In this document: positions 36,401 to 44,927 of the stretch, piece after piece
How the letters are laid out: each line of letters begins with the position of its first letter
Numbering within the stretch: the first letter of the stretch is position 1
Assembly: GCA_022484595.1 (NCBI GenBank)
Contig: JAKVLB010000002.1
Span: forward strand, 199,635 to 263,634
DNA from: Mageeibacillus sp.
GTDB taxonomy: Bacteria; Bacillota; Clostridia; Saccharofermentanales; Saccharofermentanaceae
Reading direction: 5' to 3'
Length of the DNA stretch: 64,000 bases
The notes under the pieces: model-generated
Told to the model about the DNA's origin: nothing
The model's database searches: none
Seen by the model: only the letters and a program-made list of their open reading frames with translations
Translations under genes and position numbers: made by a program

Positions 36401-36985
36401 AAGTGTTCCGAGTGTATCGTAGTCGATAAGCTCAACCTTCTGAATCTCGTGTGATGTACGGAATCCATCAAAGAAATGAACAAAAGGAACTCTTGTTCTG
36501 ATTGCCGTAAGGTGTGCGACTGCAGCAAGATCTGCAACTTCCTGAACGGAGTTGGAGCAGAGCATTGCGAAGCCTGTCTGGCGGCAAGCCATAACGTCCG
36601 CATGATCGCCGAAGATGCTCAGGGCGTGAGCGGCAAGCGCTCTTGCAGAAACGTGGAAGACGCAGGGCAAAAGCTCTCCCGCAATCTTGTACATATTAGG
36701 AATCATCAAAAGGAGACCCTGAGAAGCTGTGTAAGTTGTTGTCAGAGCGCCTGTTGCGAGTGAACCGTGAACAGCACCCGAAGCGCCTCCCTCGGATTCC
36801 ATCTCAACGATGTTAACGGTCTGTCCGAAAATGTTCTTTCTGCCCTGCTGAGCCCACTGATCTGTGTGGTCTGCCATAGGCGAGGACGGTGTGATAGGGT
36901 AAATTGCTGCGTTCTCAGTAAATGCATACGAGGTATACGCGGCGGCTTCATTACCGTCCATAGTTTTCTTTGTCAGTTCTGCCAT
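33476..36985 (-). CDS. nifJ: Pyruvate:ferredoxin (flavodoxin) oxidoreductase
   Basis: A 1169-residue single-chain enzyme that converts pyruvate and coenzyme A to acetyl-CoA, carbon dioxide and reduced ferredoxin in the cytoplasm. The order is TPP-binding alpha domain (N-terminal, with the PITPSSPMADHTD start), gamma-like domain, two [4Fe-4S] ferredoxin motifs (CIQCNQCSLVCP and CLSCGVCVEVCP), another iron-sulfur cysteine set around GACAGCGETPY and the TPP/Mg region GDGWAYDIGYGGLDH. Length is normal for the family. AAGGAG precedes the ATG. This enzyme is the hallmark of anaerobic pyruvate metabolism, and its presence is the main reason for calling the host an anaerobe. Confidence 0.98.
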   Translation of the reverse strand: MAELTKKTMDGNEAAAYTSYAFTENAAIYPITPSSPMADHTDQWAQQGRKNIFGQTVNIVEMESEGGASGAVHGSLATGALTTTYTASQGLLLMIPNMYKIAGELLPCVFHVSARALAAHALSIFGDHADVMACRQTGFAMLCSNSVQEVADLAAVAHLTAIRTRVPFVHFFDGFRTSHEIQKVELIDYDTLGTLVDYEALAEFRKRSLSPNHPTLRGTAQNPDIYFQGREAANPFYDKVPEAVEYYMDKINEIRGTDYKLYNYYGAADAERVIIAMGSVCETAEETIDALTAMGEKVGLVKVHLYRPFVADKLLAAIPSTVKSIAVLDRTKEPGSYAEPLFLDVAAAYVGKNAPKLIAGRYGLGSKDTTPEQVLAVFKELKKDQPKERFTLGIDDDVTYLSLDFSESIDVASEGTVAARFWGLGADGTVGANKNSIKIIGDHTDMYAQAYFSYDSKKSGGITISDLRFGKTPIRSTYLVNKADFVACHNQSYVYTYDMLSTLKPGGTFLLNTQWNREELEKNLPASMKRYFANNNIKFFTIDAVAKAKEIGLGGRINTICQSAFFKLSGILPVEQAVDYMKKAALKSYGKKGDDIVQMNYKAIDAGVDAVVAIDIPDSWKTAADEPVAKKNVPEFVEKVVEVVNKQEGDKLPVSTFAGREDGTFPQGTAKYEKRGTAVDIPVWDASKCIQCNQCSLVCPHAAIRPFLLTEDEAAKASFETKPGMKPYENLKFRIQVSAMDCLSCGVCVEVCPAKEKAISMAPLKDNLKEAENWDYCTELSYKENPMSTANIKGTQFEQPLLEFSGACAGCGETPYAKLLTQLFGDRMQISNATGCSSIWGGSAPSMPYTTNHNGYGPAWGNSLFEDNAEHGLGMYLGYKQLRSRAKLLVEAASEASSSESLKAAAKAWLDGYDEGKDSRALSDKLSAELKACGCDAAKKALEYEDFFVKRSQWIIGGDGWAYDIGYGGLDHVLATGEDVNVLVLDTEVYSNTGGQASKSTPQGAVAQFAAGGKHIKKKDLGMMAMSYGYVYVAQCSMGSSSAQTLKAFAEAEAYHGPSLVICYAPCINHGIKGGMKVAQKREKAAVDCGYWHLFRFNPALTAQGVNPFVLDSKEPSADFFEFLKAEVRYNSLYKKYDAEVVDALFNRCYDDSRTRYASYKKMAADIDV

Positions 36986-37047
36986 AAACTATGATCTCCT
37001 TGCTTAATAATTTGCGATCGAAAAACAATCACATACAAAACGTTGCT

Positions 37048-37106
37048 ATTATAAACCAAAAAACACTGTTATGGGGTCATAAAACAAACAAATATCCGTT
37101 TGTTTT
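37048..37106 (-). promoter_or_regulatory. Candidate nifJ promoter with two inverted repeats
   Basis: On the minus strand TATAAT (37048-37053) lies about 60 bases before the nifJ start. No good -35 is seen; the expected position carries an inverted repeat TTATG-N4-CATAA (37069-37073 and 37078-37082), which has the 5-4-5 layout of FNR/CRP-type sites. Farther upstream is a perfect 9-bp repeat AAAACAAAC-N8-GTTTGTTTT (37081-37089 and 37098-37106). A weak -35 with nearby repeats suggests an activator-dependent promoter. Confidence 0.4.
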
Positions 37107-37170
37107 TTGTAAAATGTCTGACAACAAAGGCGTCCGGGGCAGGAGTTTACGACATATACCGTAAACAAAA

Positions 37171-37193
37171 CAGACCCGGAATATCCGGGTCTG
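37171..37193 (-). terminator. Rho-independent terminator after the VanW gene
   Basis: A 10-bp stem (37171-37180 with 37184-37193) with a 3-base loop, followed on the minus strand by TTTTGTTT. Confidence 0.87.
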
Positions 37194-37214
37194 TCCACTC
37201 GCATAACGAATAAA

Positions 37215-39020
37215 TTATGTTGACGCGGTCGGGTCGGTTGCTACCGTAGCCGGAGGCGCAGTAGTCTCTGTAACCGCCGGAACCGGTGCCACAGTCTCAG
37301 GCGGAGCTGCCGGAGCCGTTGGAACCGGCGTTATCACAGTTCCCGTAGTTGCATCAAACTGGGCATTGGTGCCGTCAGGATTAAGCGTTCCGACTTCAAC
37401 CTTCTTGCTGTATGCCCTGTATGTTGTTGTAGCATACTGTTCTCTTGAAATCTCATTGCCGTTTGAGTCCAGAACAACCTTGTATGAGACAGCAGTTATT
37501 CCGTCATGGGCAGCCCTCAATGTGTTGGTGCGCCCCACCGCCAGCGTCGGTGCAGCCACATACTGCGTATCGCCTGCCGGAGTGGTCGAGGTGACTTCAC
37601 TCTCGAAATTAATCGTCTCGCCATCGGGAAGACGCTTGCCGTATATATCACAGTGAACCGTTGAATCTGAAGATTTCCAGTAAGCCACCACAATAATCTG
37701 ATAATCGGTATTGTTGGTAAATTTGAAGTCAAGATTGCCATAATCTACGGTTGCATCAAGTCCTGTATCAACATAACTTGACGGCCATGCATGCCAGTTA
37801 CGCTCGGTAACATTCAAATCAGCCTTGACAACGGCGTTGTACAATGTGGTCGACACCTGACAGATTCCGCCGCCGAGGCCTTCCTCATACTGACCGCCAA
37901 GAATTACTGTCGCTTCCTTGAATCCGTTGGCCTCTGTTCTCTCTCCGACAACGTCGTTGAACGAGAACTCTTCGCCGGGGTTCAGAATCGTTCCGTTAAT
38001 ATTCTCACAGGCCTTGTTGATATTACTGTTACGGTTTGAGTTTGCAGAAGTAACGGTTGAAAAACCGGCCCGTAAGCCAAACGTCCCGTTGATATCCGAC
38101 GATGTAGTCTGCGGCTCTGTTATCTGGGCTACAACGTCAACCGAACCGTCGTAGCTGCGCGAATCAATCTTGGCTTTCACTGCGCTTACGGTGGAATCTA
38201 TGTCGATAGCATATCCCTTCTTCTCCGGCACAATGTCAAATGCCATAGTCTGGGTGTTGAACGACGATATATAGGCGTCACTTGCCTCTGACTGAAGAGG
38301 CGTAAGAACTGAAGATACAATTGCTTCAAGGCCGTCGGTATTAACCGTATAGGCCGTTGTGTATTCTACGGTCTTGTTCTTGAGTTGCTGAAAGGAGTTG
38401 TAGCTTTCTGTCAGAACTTCAAGATCATCCATAGATTGAGGTCTTGCATAACTGTAAGCCTCGTCGACGATATCTGACATGTTTGACTCAAGTGCGAGTG
38501 AGCTTAAGTCCAGAGGATAAGTCTCTCCGTCAAGCGCAAGCGAAATGTTAAGCGACACAGGAGCTTCGGGCTGAACGGCTGCGACCGCTGCAAGCGCTTC
38601 GTCCTTGGTCATTCCGCCTACATCCTGACCATCAATGACGATACCGTTATAAATTGTATCCGTTGCAAGTTCGGCATATGCATCATTCGCAGTCATCTCA
38701 ACAGCCGTGCCGTCTGCCATTGTTACATTTATCTTTGCCCTGAACAGATCAATTATCGGTTTATCGTTTCCAGTAAGATGAAGAACTCCGAAAATAACCA
38801 CCAGAGCAGCGAGAACACATGCGACAGCAGCAAGTGCTTTCTTGCCGCGACCGGATCTTCTCTTCCTGCCTGAATGCTTGCGTGCAGACCTTTGAGCTGT
38901 ACCCAGAGCACCGTAATCAAAATCCTCCGAACGTCTTCTCGAGCCGCCTGTGCTTGAACATGGTGCGCCCGTAGGTGATTTTCTAACTTTTCCTGCGGAA
39001 GAACCGCTTGTTTTCTTCAT
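37215..39020 (-). CDS. VanW-family membrane-anchored envelope protein
   Basis: A 601-residue protein: basic cytoplasmic segment, one membrane helix (about 62-85), one or two PG-binding-4 type domains, the VanW domain (about 305-440: ILNPGEEFSFNDVVG, EGLGGGICQVSTTLYNA, RNWHAWPSSYV, ATVDYGNLDFKF), a G5-like domain (about 460-545) and a Pro/Ala/Thr/Val-rich tail. VanW proteins occur in glycopeptide resistance clusters and widely in clostridia, but their role is not settled. The G5 and PG-binding domains suggest contact with the cell wall. A promoter at 39053-39080 and a terminator mark it as a single-gene unit. Confidence 0.9.
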   Translation of the reverse strand: MKKTSGSSAGKVRKSPTGAPCSSTGGSRRRSEDFDYGALGTAQRSARKHSGRKRRSGRGKKALAAVACVLAALVVIFGVLHLTGNDKPIIDLFRAKINVTMADGTAVEMTANDAYAELATDTIYNGIVIDGQDVGGMTKDEALAAVAAVQPEAPVSLNISLALDGETYPLDLSSLALESNMSDIVDEAYSYARPQSMDDLEVLTESYNSFQQLKNKTVEYTTAYTVNTDGLEAIVSSVLTPLQSEASDAYISSFNTQTMAFDIVPEKKGYAIDIDSTVSAVKAKIDSRSYDGSVDVVAQITEPQTTSSDINGTFGLRAGFSTVTSANSNRNSNINKACENINGTILNPGEEFSFNDVVGERTEANGFKEATVILGGQYEEGLGGGICQVSTTLYNAVVKADLNVTERNWHAWPSSYVDTGLDATVDYGNLDFKFTNNTDYQIIVVAYWKSSDSTVHCDIYGKRLPDGETINFESEVTSTTPAGDTQYVAAPTLAVGRTNTLRAAHDGITAVSYKVVLDSNGNEISREQYATTTYRAYSKKVEVGTLNPDGTNAQFDATTGTVITPVPTAPAAPPETVAPVPAVTETTAPPATVATDPTAST

Positions 39021-39052
39021 AATTCAACCCCTCATAGTGCCATACTCTATTT

Positions 39053-39080
39053 AATATATAGATTTTTCCCGAAAGTTCAA
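39053..39080 (-). promoter_or_regulatory. Probable promoter for the VanW gene
   Basis: On the minus strand TTGAAC (39075-39080), a 16-base spacer and TATATT (39053-39058), about 35 bases before the start at 39020. Confidence 0.55.
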
Positions 39081-39176
39081 TCCATCAATCGTAACAAAAT
39101 GACATAAAAAACAAGACATTAACGCCACCTTATTGTAAAATTACTTCACTTATGTTAATAGAAAGAGTTTCCGCAA

Positions 39177-40022
39177 ATGAGTACTGAATATAACAGCCTG
39201 CTTGCAACCGACATGGATTATACGCTCCTTATGCCGGGAGAAGACGTTCCGGAAGAGAATATCGCGGCGGTGCAGGCACTTCTAAGCGAGGGTATAGCTT
39301 TCACAATTGCTACAGGAAGATCCTCTTATCTTGTCGGTAAATTTGCCGAGCGTCTTCAAATCGATGTTCCGATTATTACGGGCAACGGAGGCGCACTTTT
39401 CGATGCAGCGAAGCGCGAACACATCAGAACCGAAGATTTTCCTGAGCAAAAGCTCAGATATCTGCTCAGACTCATGCTGGATAACGCGGTTGACGCTACA
39501 CTGTATTCGGTTTCCGGCATTTATTTCACGCCGTCATCCACCCGAAGATTTTTCTGTGACGACTACAACAGAGATGTTGAACGGGCTCTGAAAGCTCCGC
39601 TTATTAACATCAGCGCCTCTGTGCTTGAAGAGGCGACAATTCCGTCATTCAATAAATTCCTGCTGATTAACCCGCCGGCTGAGATAGAAGAACAGCTCAG
39701 ACATGATAAGGACCTGACGCTTGTGTCGTCGGGTCCCGGATTTATCGACGTTATGCCGGCCGGAGTGTCCAAAGGCAAAGCACTTCTTGAACTTGCAGAT
39801 TTTCTCGGAGTGCCTCGGGATATGACTTTCGCCGCAGGAGACTCCGAAAACGACATCTCCATGCTCAGTTCTGCCAGGTACGGAATCTGCATGAGCAACG
39901 GAACGCCCGAAGCCAAGGCGTGTTCATCATACATTGCTCCAAGATGTGAAGAGATGGGCTTTTCCAGAGCAGTATATGAATACGTCATTCCGATTGCAAG
40001 GCAGCGCTCAGGCCGGCTATAG
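39177..40022 (+). CDS. Cof-type HAD family phosphatase
   Basis: A 281-residue HAD hydrolase of the IIB subgroup. Motif I is ATDMDYTLLM (the catalytic Asp pair), motif II is the TIATGRS region, motif III is in GVSKGKALLEL, and motif IV is AGDSENDISML. Cof-type enzymes dephosphorylate sugar phosphates, nucleotides or cofactors; the substrate cannot be read from sequence. The RBS is weak (AGAAAGAG). It ends one base before the convergent phosphosugar mutase gene, with no terminator between them. Confidence 0.93.
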   Translation: MSTEYNSLLATDMDYTLLMPGEDVPEENIAAVQALLSEGIAFTIATGRSSYLVGKFAERLQIDVPIITGNGGALFDAAKREHIRTEDFPEQKLRYLLRLMLDNAVDATLYSVSGIYFTPSSTRRFFCDDYNRDVERALKAPLINISASVLEEATIPSFNKFLLINPPAEIEEQLRHDKDLTLVSSGPGFIDVMPAGVSKGKALLELADFLGVPRDMTFAAGDSENDISMLSSARYGICMSNGTPEAKACSSYIAPRCEEMGFSRAVYEYVIPIARQRSGRL

Positions 40023-40023
40023 G

Positions 40024-41811
40024 TCAGATAAGCTTTGTCTTTACATACTCAGATACTTCCTGCTTAGTTGAAGCCAGTCGCAGAAGAGCGGCAGCCTCAT
40101 CCTTATCATAGCAGCCGAAATATATTTTTAGCTTCGGTTCTGTGCCGGAAGGTCTCGCGCACGCCCAGTCAAGCCCCTTGTCACCACCGAGTTCATACAG
40201 CAGTACATTGGACTTCGGAAGATCAATATTGCTCTTGATTACCCCTGTCTGAGTAAACTCATAACGGGTTGACGTCTTGTAGTCGCGGACAGCAAGCACC
40301 TGCGGCCCTCCGATAAGACACTGCGCCGAAGACAGATCACTGCAGGTCTCAAGCTCAAGACGCAGTTCCTTCATGGAATTCTGAATCTTCTCAATGCCTT
40401 CCTTGCCTTCAAGAGTGACGCTCACCGCCTCTTCAAAGCCGAAACCGTATTTCTCATAGACATGCGCAAGTCTGTCAACCAGAGTCTCTCCCGCTTCAAA
40501 CGACGCCGCGGCCATGTTGCAGATAAGCATAGCTGCCACAACAGCATCTTTATCCCTTACATCGAGGCCGGCAAGATATCCGTAGCTCTCCTCAAAACCG
40601 AACTGGAAGTGTTTGCTGCCGAATTCATCGTTGATTTTGATTTTCTCTCCGATGAACTTGAAACCGGTAAGAACTTCCATGAGCTCAACGCCGTAAGCTT
40701 CACAGACAGGTCTGGCAAGCTTTGTAGATACTATCGTCGTAACAGCAAATGAATTGTTGGGAAGTTTTCCGGCTTTCCTTTTCGCGTCCAGAATATAATC
40801 GAGCAGCATCAGTCCCATCTGATTGCCTGTAAAGCAGCGGTACTTCACTTCGCCGTTCTCGTAAGTCCTGGCAGCGACACCTATGCGGTCCGAATCAGGA
40901 TCCGTGCCGAATACCAGCGAAGCATCCGTCTTCTTTGCAAGTTCGATCGCAAGCGAGAGCGCCGCAGGGTCTTCGGGGTTCGGAAGCTTGACTGTCGGGA
41001 AAGCGCCGTCCGGCTTCTCCTGCTCAGTCACAACATGAATATTCTTGAATCCGACCGCGTCAAGAATTCTTCTGACGGGTTTGTTGCCGGAGCCGTGAAG
41101 CGGAGTGTAGACGATGCTCATGTCAGATTGACGGCTGATTGCATCCCGGTCGACCACAAGCCCGCACAGCATTGAAGTGTAGGCTTCGTCAGCTTCCGAA
41201 CCGAACATCCGGACAAAACCACCGGCTTTTGCGTCTTCTATGGACATTTTCTTCATCTGTCTCAGATCCGTGATTGATTCGATCTCACTCAGGATTACAT
41301 CGCAGGCTTCCGGCGGAACCTGACCGCCGTCTTCACCGTACACTTTATAACCGTTATACTTTGAAGGATTGTGTGACGCTGTGATCATAACGCCCGCGAA
41401 AGCCTTGAAATATCTGACTGAGAACGAGAGCATGGGAACCGGACGAAGCTCGTCAGAAAGGAAAGACCTGATTCCGTAGCTTGCCAGGGTAGTCGCCGTA
41501 ATTTCCGCAAACTCAGGCGAAAAATGCCTTGAATCGTAAGAAATTACAACGCCTCTTGCAATCGCTTCGCTGCCGCATGACAGAATGTATTTCGCAAGTC
41601 CGGTCGATGCTTTCGCTACAGTGTAAACATTCATTCTGTTTGTGCCTGCGCCCAGAACACCTCTGAAACCCGCAGTTCCGAATTCAAGGTCTTTATAGAA
41701 ACGGTCTTCAATCTCTTTGTCGTCGCCTCTGATAGCCTCAAGCTCCTGACGGGTCGCATCGTCGAAAAAAGGATCCTCGGTCCAGAATCTGTACTCATCC
41801 ATATAACTCAT
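40024..41811 (-). CDS. Phospho-sugar mutase (phosphoglucomutase/phosphomannomutase)
   Basis: A 595-residue alpha-D-phosphohexomutase with the catalytic serine in TASHNPSKYNGYKVYG, the metal-binding DPDSDRIG motif and the substrate loop around FGFEESYGYLAG, ending with the phosphate-binding RPSGTEPKLKIYF. It interconverts hexose 1- and 6-phosphates, supplying glucose 1-phosphate for sugar nucleotides used in envelope polymers. Length fits the PgcA-type group. GGAGGTATG precedes the start. The next gene upstream on this strand is a YfhO-family gene 50 bases away. Confidence 0.96.
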   Translation of the reverse strand: MSYMDEYRFWTEDPFFDDATRQELEAIRGDDKEIEDRFYKDLEFGTAGFRGVLGAGTNRMNVYTVAKASTGLAKYILSCGSEAIARGVVISYDSRHFSPEFAEITATTLASYGIRSFLSDELRPVPMLSFSVRYFKAFAGVMITASHNPSKYNGYKVYGEDGGQVPPEACDVILSEIESITDLRQMKKMSIEDAKAGGFVRMFGSEADEAYTSMLCGLVVDRDAISRQSDMSIVYTPLHGSGNKPVRRILDAVGFKNIHVVTEQEKPDGAFPTVKLPNPEDPAALSLAIELAKKTDASLVFGTDPDSDRIGVAARTYENGEVKYRCFTGNQMGLMLLDYILDAKRKAGKLPNNSFAVTTIVSTKLARPVCEAYGVELMEVLTGFKFIGEKIKINDEFGSKHFQFGFEESYGYLAGLDVRDKDAVVAAMLICNMAAASFEAGETLVDRLAHVYEKYGFGFEEAVSVTLEGKEGIEKIQNSMKELRLELETCSDLSSAQCLIGGPQVLAVRDYKTSTRYEFTQTGVIKSNIDLPKSNVLLYELGGDKGLDWACARPSGTEPKLKIYFGCYDKDEAAALLRLASTKQEVSEYVKTKLI

Positions 41812-41861
41812 ATAGTCATACCTCCGCTTAAATTAAAATTTTGCCTTTGAGAATATATTAC

Positions 41862-44810
41862 TCACTTGTTCCTGTCTTGCAAATTCTTGCTCTTTTTGTC
41901 AACAATTGCAAATGCGATAAAACCTAACAGTCCGAAGCAAGACACTGCTATGCCTGCTTTTAGTCCCGGAGCAACAAATCTGAGCTCCGCCACATGGTCG
42001 CCGGCCGGGCACTTGAATGCAATAAACGCGCCCTGGTAGTCTGTATAGTCGGTTCTGACGCCGTCTACATAAAGCGTCCAGCCCTTTTCATAAGGAACTG
42101 TCGTGATTACTGTCTGTCCGTCCGTAATATTATTGATTCCTAATGAGACATAACCATCCTCGAAGTCGTTAGTCGTTACAGTGCTCCTGTCTATTTTCGC
42201 GAACTGACTGTCGAAAGTATCAGATGACAGCTGCGCAAAATTTACATGAAGGTATGACCAGCTGTCGCAATCCGCGAGAATTGAGACTTTCACCTCATCA
42301 CCTTCCGCAAAAGAACCGAGTCTTATTATCTGCGAATAATATGTGTCACTTCCAAAACTTCTGATCTGGACGCCGTTGACATAAACCCCCGTATCGTTAA
42401 GGATTCTGTCTGTTGACAGGTTTAAATACAGTTCGTCGCTTCCCGGGGATTTAAAAGTATATTCAAGACATATGGGAATACTGGCGTTAAGTCTGTAAAC
42501 TGTTGTTACGTTGTTCTCAAGCATGTTCCATACCGTTGATTCAAGACCTATCGGGTCGTCCGAACCGCCGGAATGCAAATCTGAAGATTCTCCTGAAGAC
42601 ACAGAATCCGCTGTCATGTCTGAGGATAACGACTCGTTTGACAGCGAGCGCATAATACTGGCGCCTGTCCTGTAGGCTCCGGCATCATATGTCACCCCGT
42701 TTGTTATCTTCATGCTGCCTGTCACATCCGTGCCAAGCGTCGTAAAGAAATCTTCTGTGAACTGCTGCGGGAACATCGACCTGTACCATTCGTTCTGGAA
42801 GGTAAAATAGTTCTTGTCCGCACAGTCTTTCTCAAGGCTGTAAAAATCAAAGTCAAGCGATTCGTCCGGGCAGGCAAAAGCTGCCGGCAGAACATCCTTG
42901 TTGGTGTAATATCTGAGCCCCGAATCGTTCGGCGCGCTTCCCGACACGTCATAAAATGATATGTCACGCCTGCTCGCGACTGTTCCGACTGAAAGGAAAG
43001 CATCTGTCGGCGGCGCAGTATAAGTGTGTCCTGCCGCGAAATAGTTGTAGTTTACGGAATACCCGAGCTGTTTCAGAAAATGGTGCATCTGCTTGTTGGA
43101 ATTGGAATTGAAGAAAGATACCCCGTTAAAGTTTCCGTACATCGCTTCGCCTTCGGTAAGATAATAGCTCGGCGTATAGTCGGAGATTCCGTCCACTTCG
43201 GCTCTCGAGGCGCCGAGTGCGCTGTCCTGCGCGGCAGACTTCACTCCGTAGTCCTCAATGTCATCTATAGATTGAGAATATTCATCGGCAATGCCGCTGT
43301 AGTTTGTAAAAGTCTCGAGTCCTGCGGTGAGCATCGGTCCGGCAAACACTAGCTCAAAAACAACAATTACCGACATTATCGGCGATATCATTCTCGGCAT
43401 ATCCGCAAGCTGCTTATGCCATCCCGTAACGCCGAACATAATCAGAAGTCCGCAGTAGCAGGCGATGAGTATGACATTATAAATGACAATCTTATCCTGA
43501 TTTTTGAAGCTGCCGAATGTGTAGACAGCGAAAAGCATGCCGAACATTATGAACATCACCCTGAGGATATCCCTGCGGGGAACCTCGCGGATCCTGTCTA
43601 ACACTTTAAGTGCAATTATCAGGAATACCGGAAGAAATACAAAGGTCTGTCTGTGTCTGAACCAGTTCGGCATGTCAAAGGCCTGCCAGGCGACGTCAAT
43701 CCATACCAGAGCGGTAGACAGCCATATTCCGACCAGCGCGGCGATATGAACGCGCCTCTGCTTCCCTGCGAAAACCTTGCTCGTCAGGTAGAGCACAATA
43801 AGAATGGTGACGAGAAGATTCATAAAAAGATAAGGGAGATTATGCGGCATTACATCCGAGAATTCCCCGGAGTTGCCGAGAAGCATAAGGCTCATGAGAT
43901 CCAGCGGATTGTAATAAATAAACGTCGACTCATTGGTCTGTATCGTCTGCTCGGCATTGGTGATGGTGTCGAGACCGACGGGGATAATAAGCGCGGCGCA
44001 GCTCATCGCTGACAGCACGGCAGCTGTCACAAATCTTACAAGCCTGCTTTTCCACTGCGCGCGAGATGAAGAATTCTCATAAAGACGCACAATAAGGTAG
44101 AGAAAGCTGAAAATTCCGACCATATAAGCGATGTAATAATTCGTAATGAAGAGCAGAAACAGTGTGACAATAATTCCGGCGACGCGGTTGTCACTGATTA
44201 GCTTTTCGATAAAGTAGAGCAAAAGAGGAAGGAGGAGATACCCGTCAAGCCACATGATCTGGAACGCGTAAGCTGCGGCATAAAGGGAGAATCCGTATAT
44301 AAGTCCGAGAAGCACCGGGAAATAAGACTTTCTGCTGTCGGTCCTTGTGGTCAGGAACAGACACATAAACGAAGACGAGACACTCAGCTTGACAATTACC
44401 AGCATCAGCACAAAGGCATCAATTCTTGAGACATCGAAAAGCAGATACAGGAGATTGAGCGGGCTTGCGAGGTAGTATCCGAAGCTGCCGAAAAAATTCT
44501 TGCCGAGCCCCAGACTGAACGAATAAGACATCCAGTTGGCAAGGCTTGCGCCCTTGAGATTACCCAGATCAAGCAGTTTGGAACGCAGCAGAGCGAGAAA
44601 CGGCGCATATTGGGCTTTTAAGTCGCTTAACAGAAAAGAATAGCTGCCGAACGGAGATTTGCCGCAGATTAAAGCCATGAAGACGTAGAGAACGGCCGCG
44701 ATGCCGAGTGTGACAAGAGGACGTATGTCGAAAATACCGCGCATTCTTAATGAACTGCCACAGGCCTTCCTCTTATCTTTTGTACCGGCAAGCACTTCTA
44801 TTTCCTTCAT
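41862..44810 (-). CDS. YfhO-family membrane glycosyltransferase-like protein
   Basis: A 982-residue YfhO-family protein, the third in the window. It has a cytoplasmic start, first helix near 28-48, the family-typical SPFGSYSFLLSDLKAQYAPF (with the candidate catalytic Asp), many membrane segments to about 500, a long soluble outer domain with the conserved AELRFVAPGLKAGI end region, and a final helix with a short basic tail. In Bacillus subtilis a YfhO homologue adds sugars from lipid carriers to lipoteichoic acid. The divergent GT2 gene next to it would make that lipid-sugar donor, so the pair is suggestive. Confidence 0.9.
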   Translation of the reverse strand: MKEIEVLAGTKDKRKACGSSLRMRGIFDIRPLVTLGIAAVLYVFMALICGKSPFGSYSFLLSDLKAQYAPFLALLRSKLLDLGNLKGASLANWMSYSFSLGLGKNFFGSFGYYLASPLNLLYLLFDVSRIDAFVLMLVIVKLSVSSSFMCLFLTTRTDSRKSYFPVLLGLIYGFSLYAAAYAFQIMWLDGYLLLPLLLYFIEKLISDNRVAGIIVTLFLLFITNYYIAYMVGIFSFLYLIVRLYENSSSRAQWKSRLVRFVTAAVLSAMSCAALIIPVGLDTITNAEQTIQTNESTFIYYNPLDLMSLMLLGNSGEFSDVMPHNLPYLFMNLLVTILIVLYLTSKVFAGKQRRVHIAALVGIWLSTALVWIDVAWQAFDMPNWFRHRQTFVFLPVFLIIALKVLDRIREVPRRDILRVMFIMFGMLFAVYTFGSFKNQDKIVIYNVILIACYCGLLIMFGVTGWHKQLADMPRMISPIMSVIVVFELVFAGPMLTAGLETFTNYSGIADEYSQSIDDIEDYGVKSAAQDSALGASRAEVDGISDYTPSYYLTEGEAMYGNFNGVSFFNSNSNKQMHHFLKQLGYSVNYNYFAAGHTYTAPPTDAFLSVGTVASRRDISFYDVSGSAPNDSGLRYYTNKDVLPAAFACPDESLDFDFYSLEKDCADKNYFTFQNEWYRSMFPQQFTEDFFTTLGTDVTGSMKITNGVTYDAGAYRTGASIMRSLSNESLSSDMTADSVSSGESSDLHSGGSDDPIGLESTVWNMLENNVTTVYRLNASIPICLEYTFKSPGSDELYLNLSTDRILNDTGVYVNGVQIRSFGSDTYYSQIIRLGSFAEGDEVKVSILADCDSWSYLHVNFAQLSSDTFDSQFAKIDRSTVTTNDFEDGYVSLGINNITDGQTVITTVPYEKGWTLYVDGVRTDYTDYQGAFIAFKCPAGDHVAELRFVAPGLKAGIAVSCFGLLGFIAFAIVDKKSKNLQDRNK

Positions 44811-44868
44811 ATATCCCCCTTAAAGATTGCCTTGCGACAACTTCTTATACCCAATACGGCATTTTTTG

Positions 44869-44898
44869 ATTATAATACATTTTAGTTAACAGTTTCAA
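44869..44898 (-). promoter_or_regulatory. Promoter for the YfhO gene, with a palindromic -10 shared with the opposite strand
   Basis: On the minus strand TTGAAA (44893-44898) and TATAAT (44869-44874) are 18 bases apart. The -10 lies in the palindrome ATTATAAT (44869-44876), which also reads TATAAT on the plus strand in front of the GT2 gene, though I find no good plus-strand -35. Confidence 0.5.
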
Positions 44899-44927
44899 TC
44901 AAAGTCAGATTTATCGGAGGTAGATTA

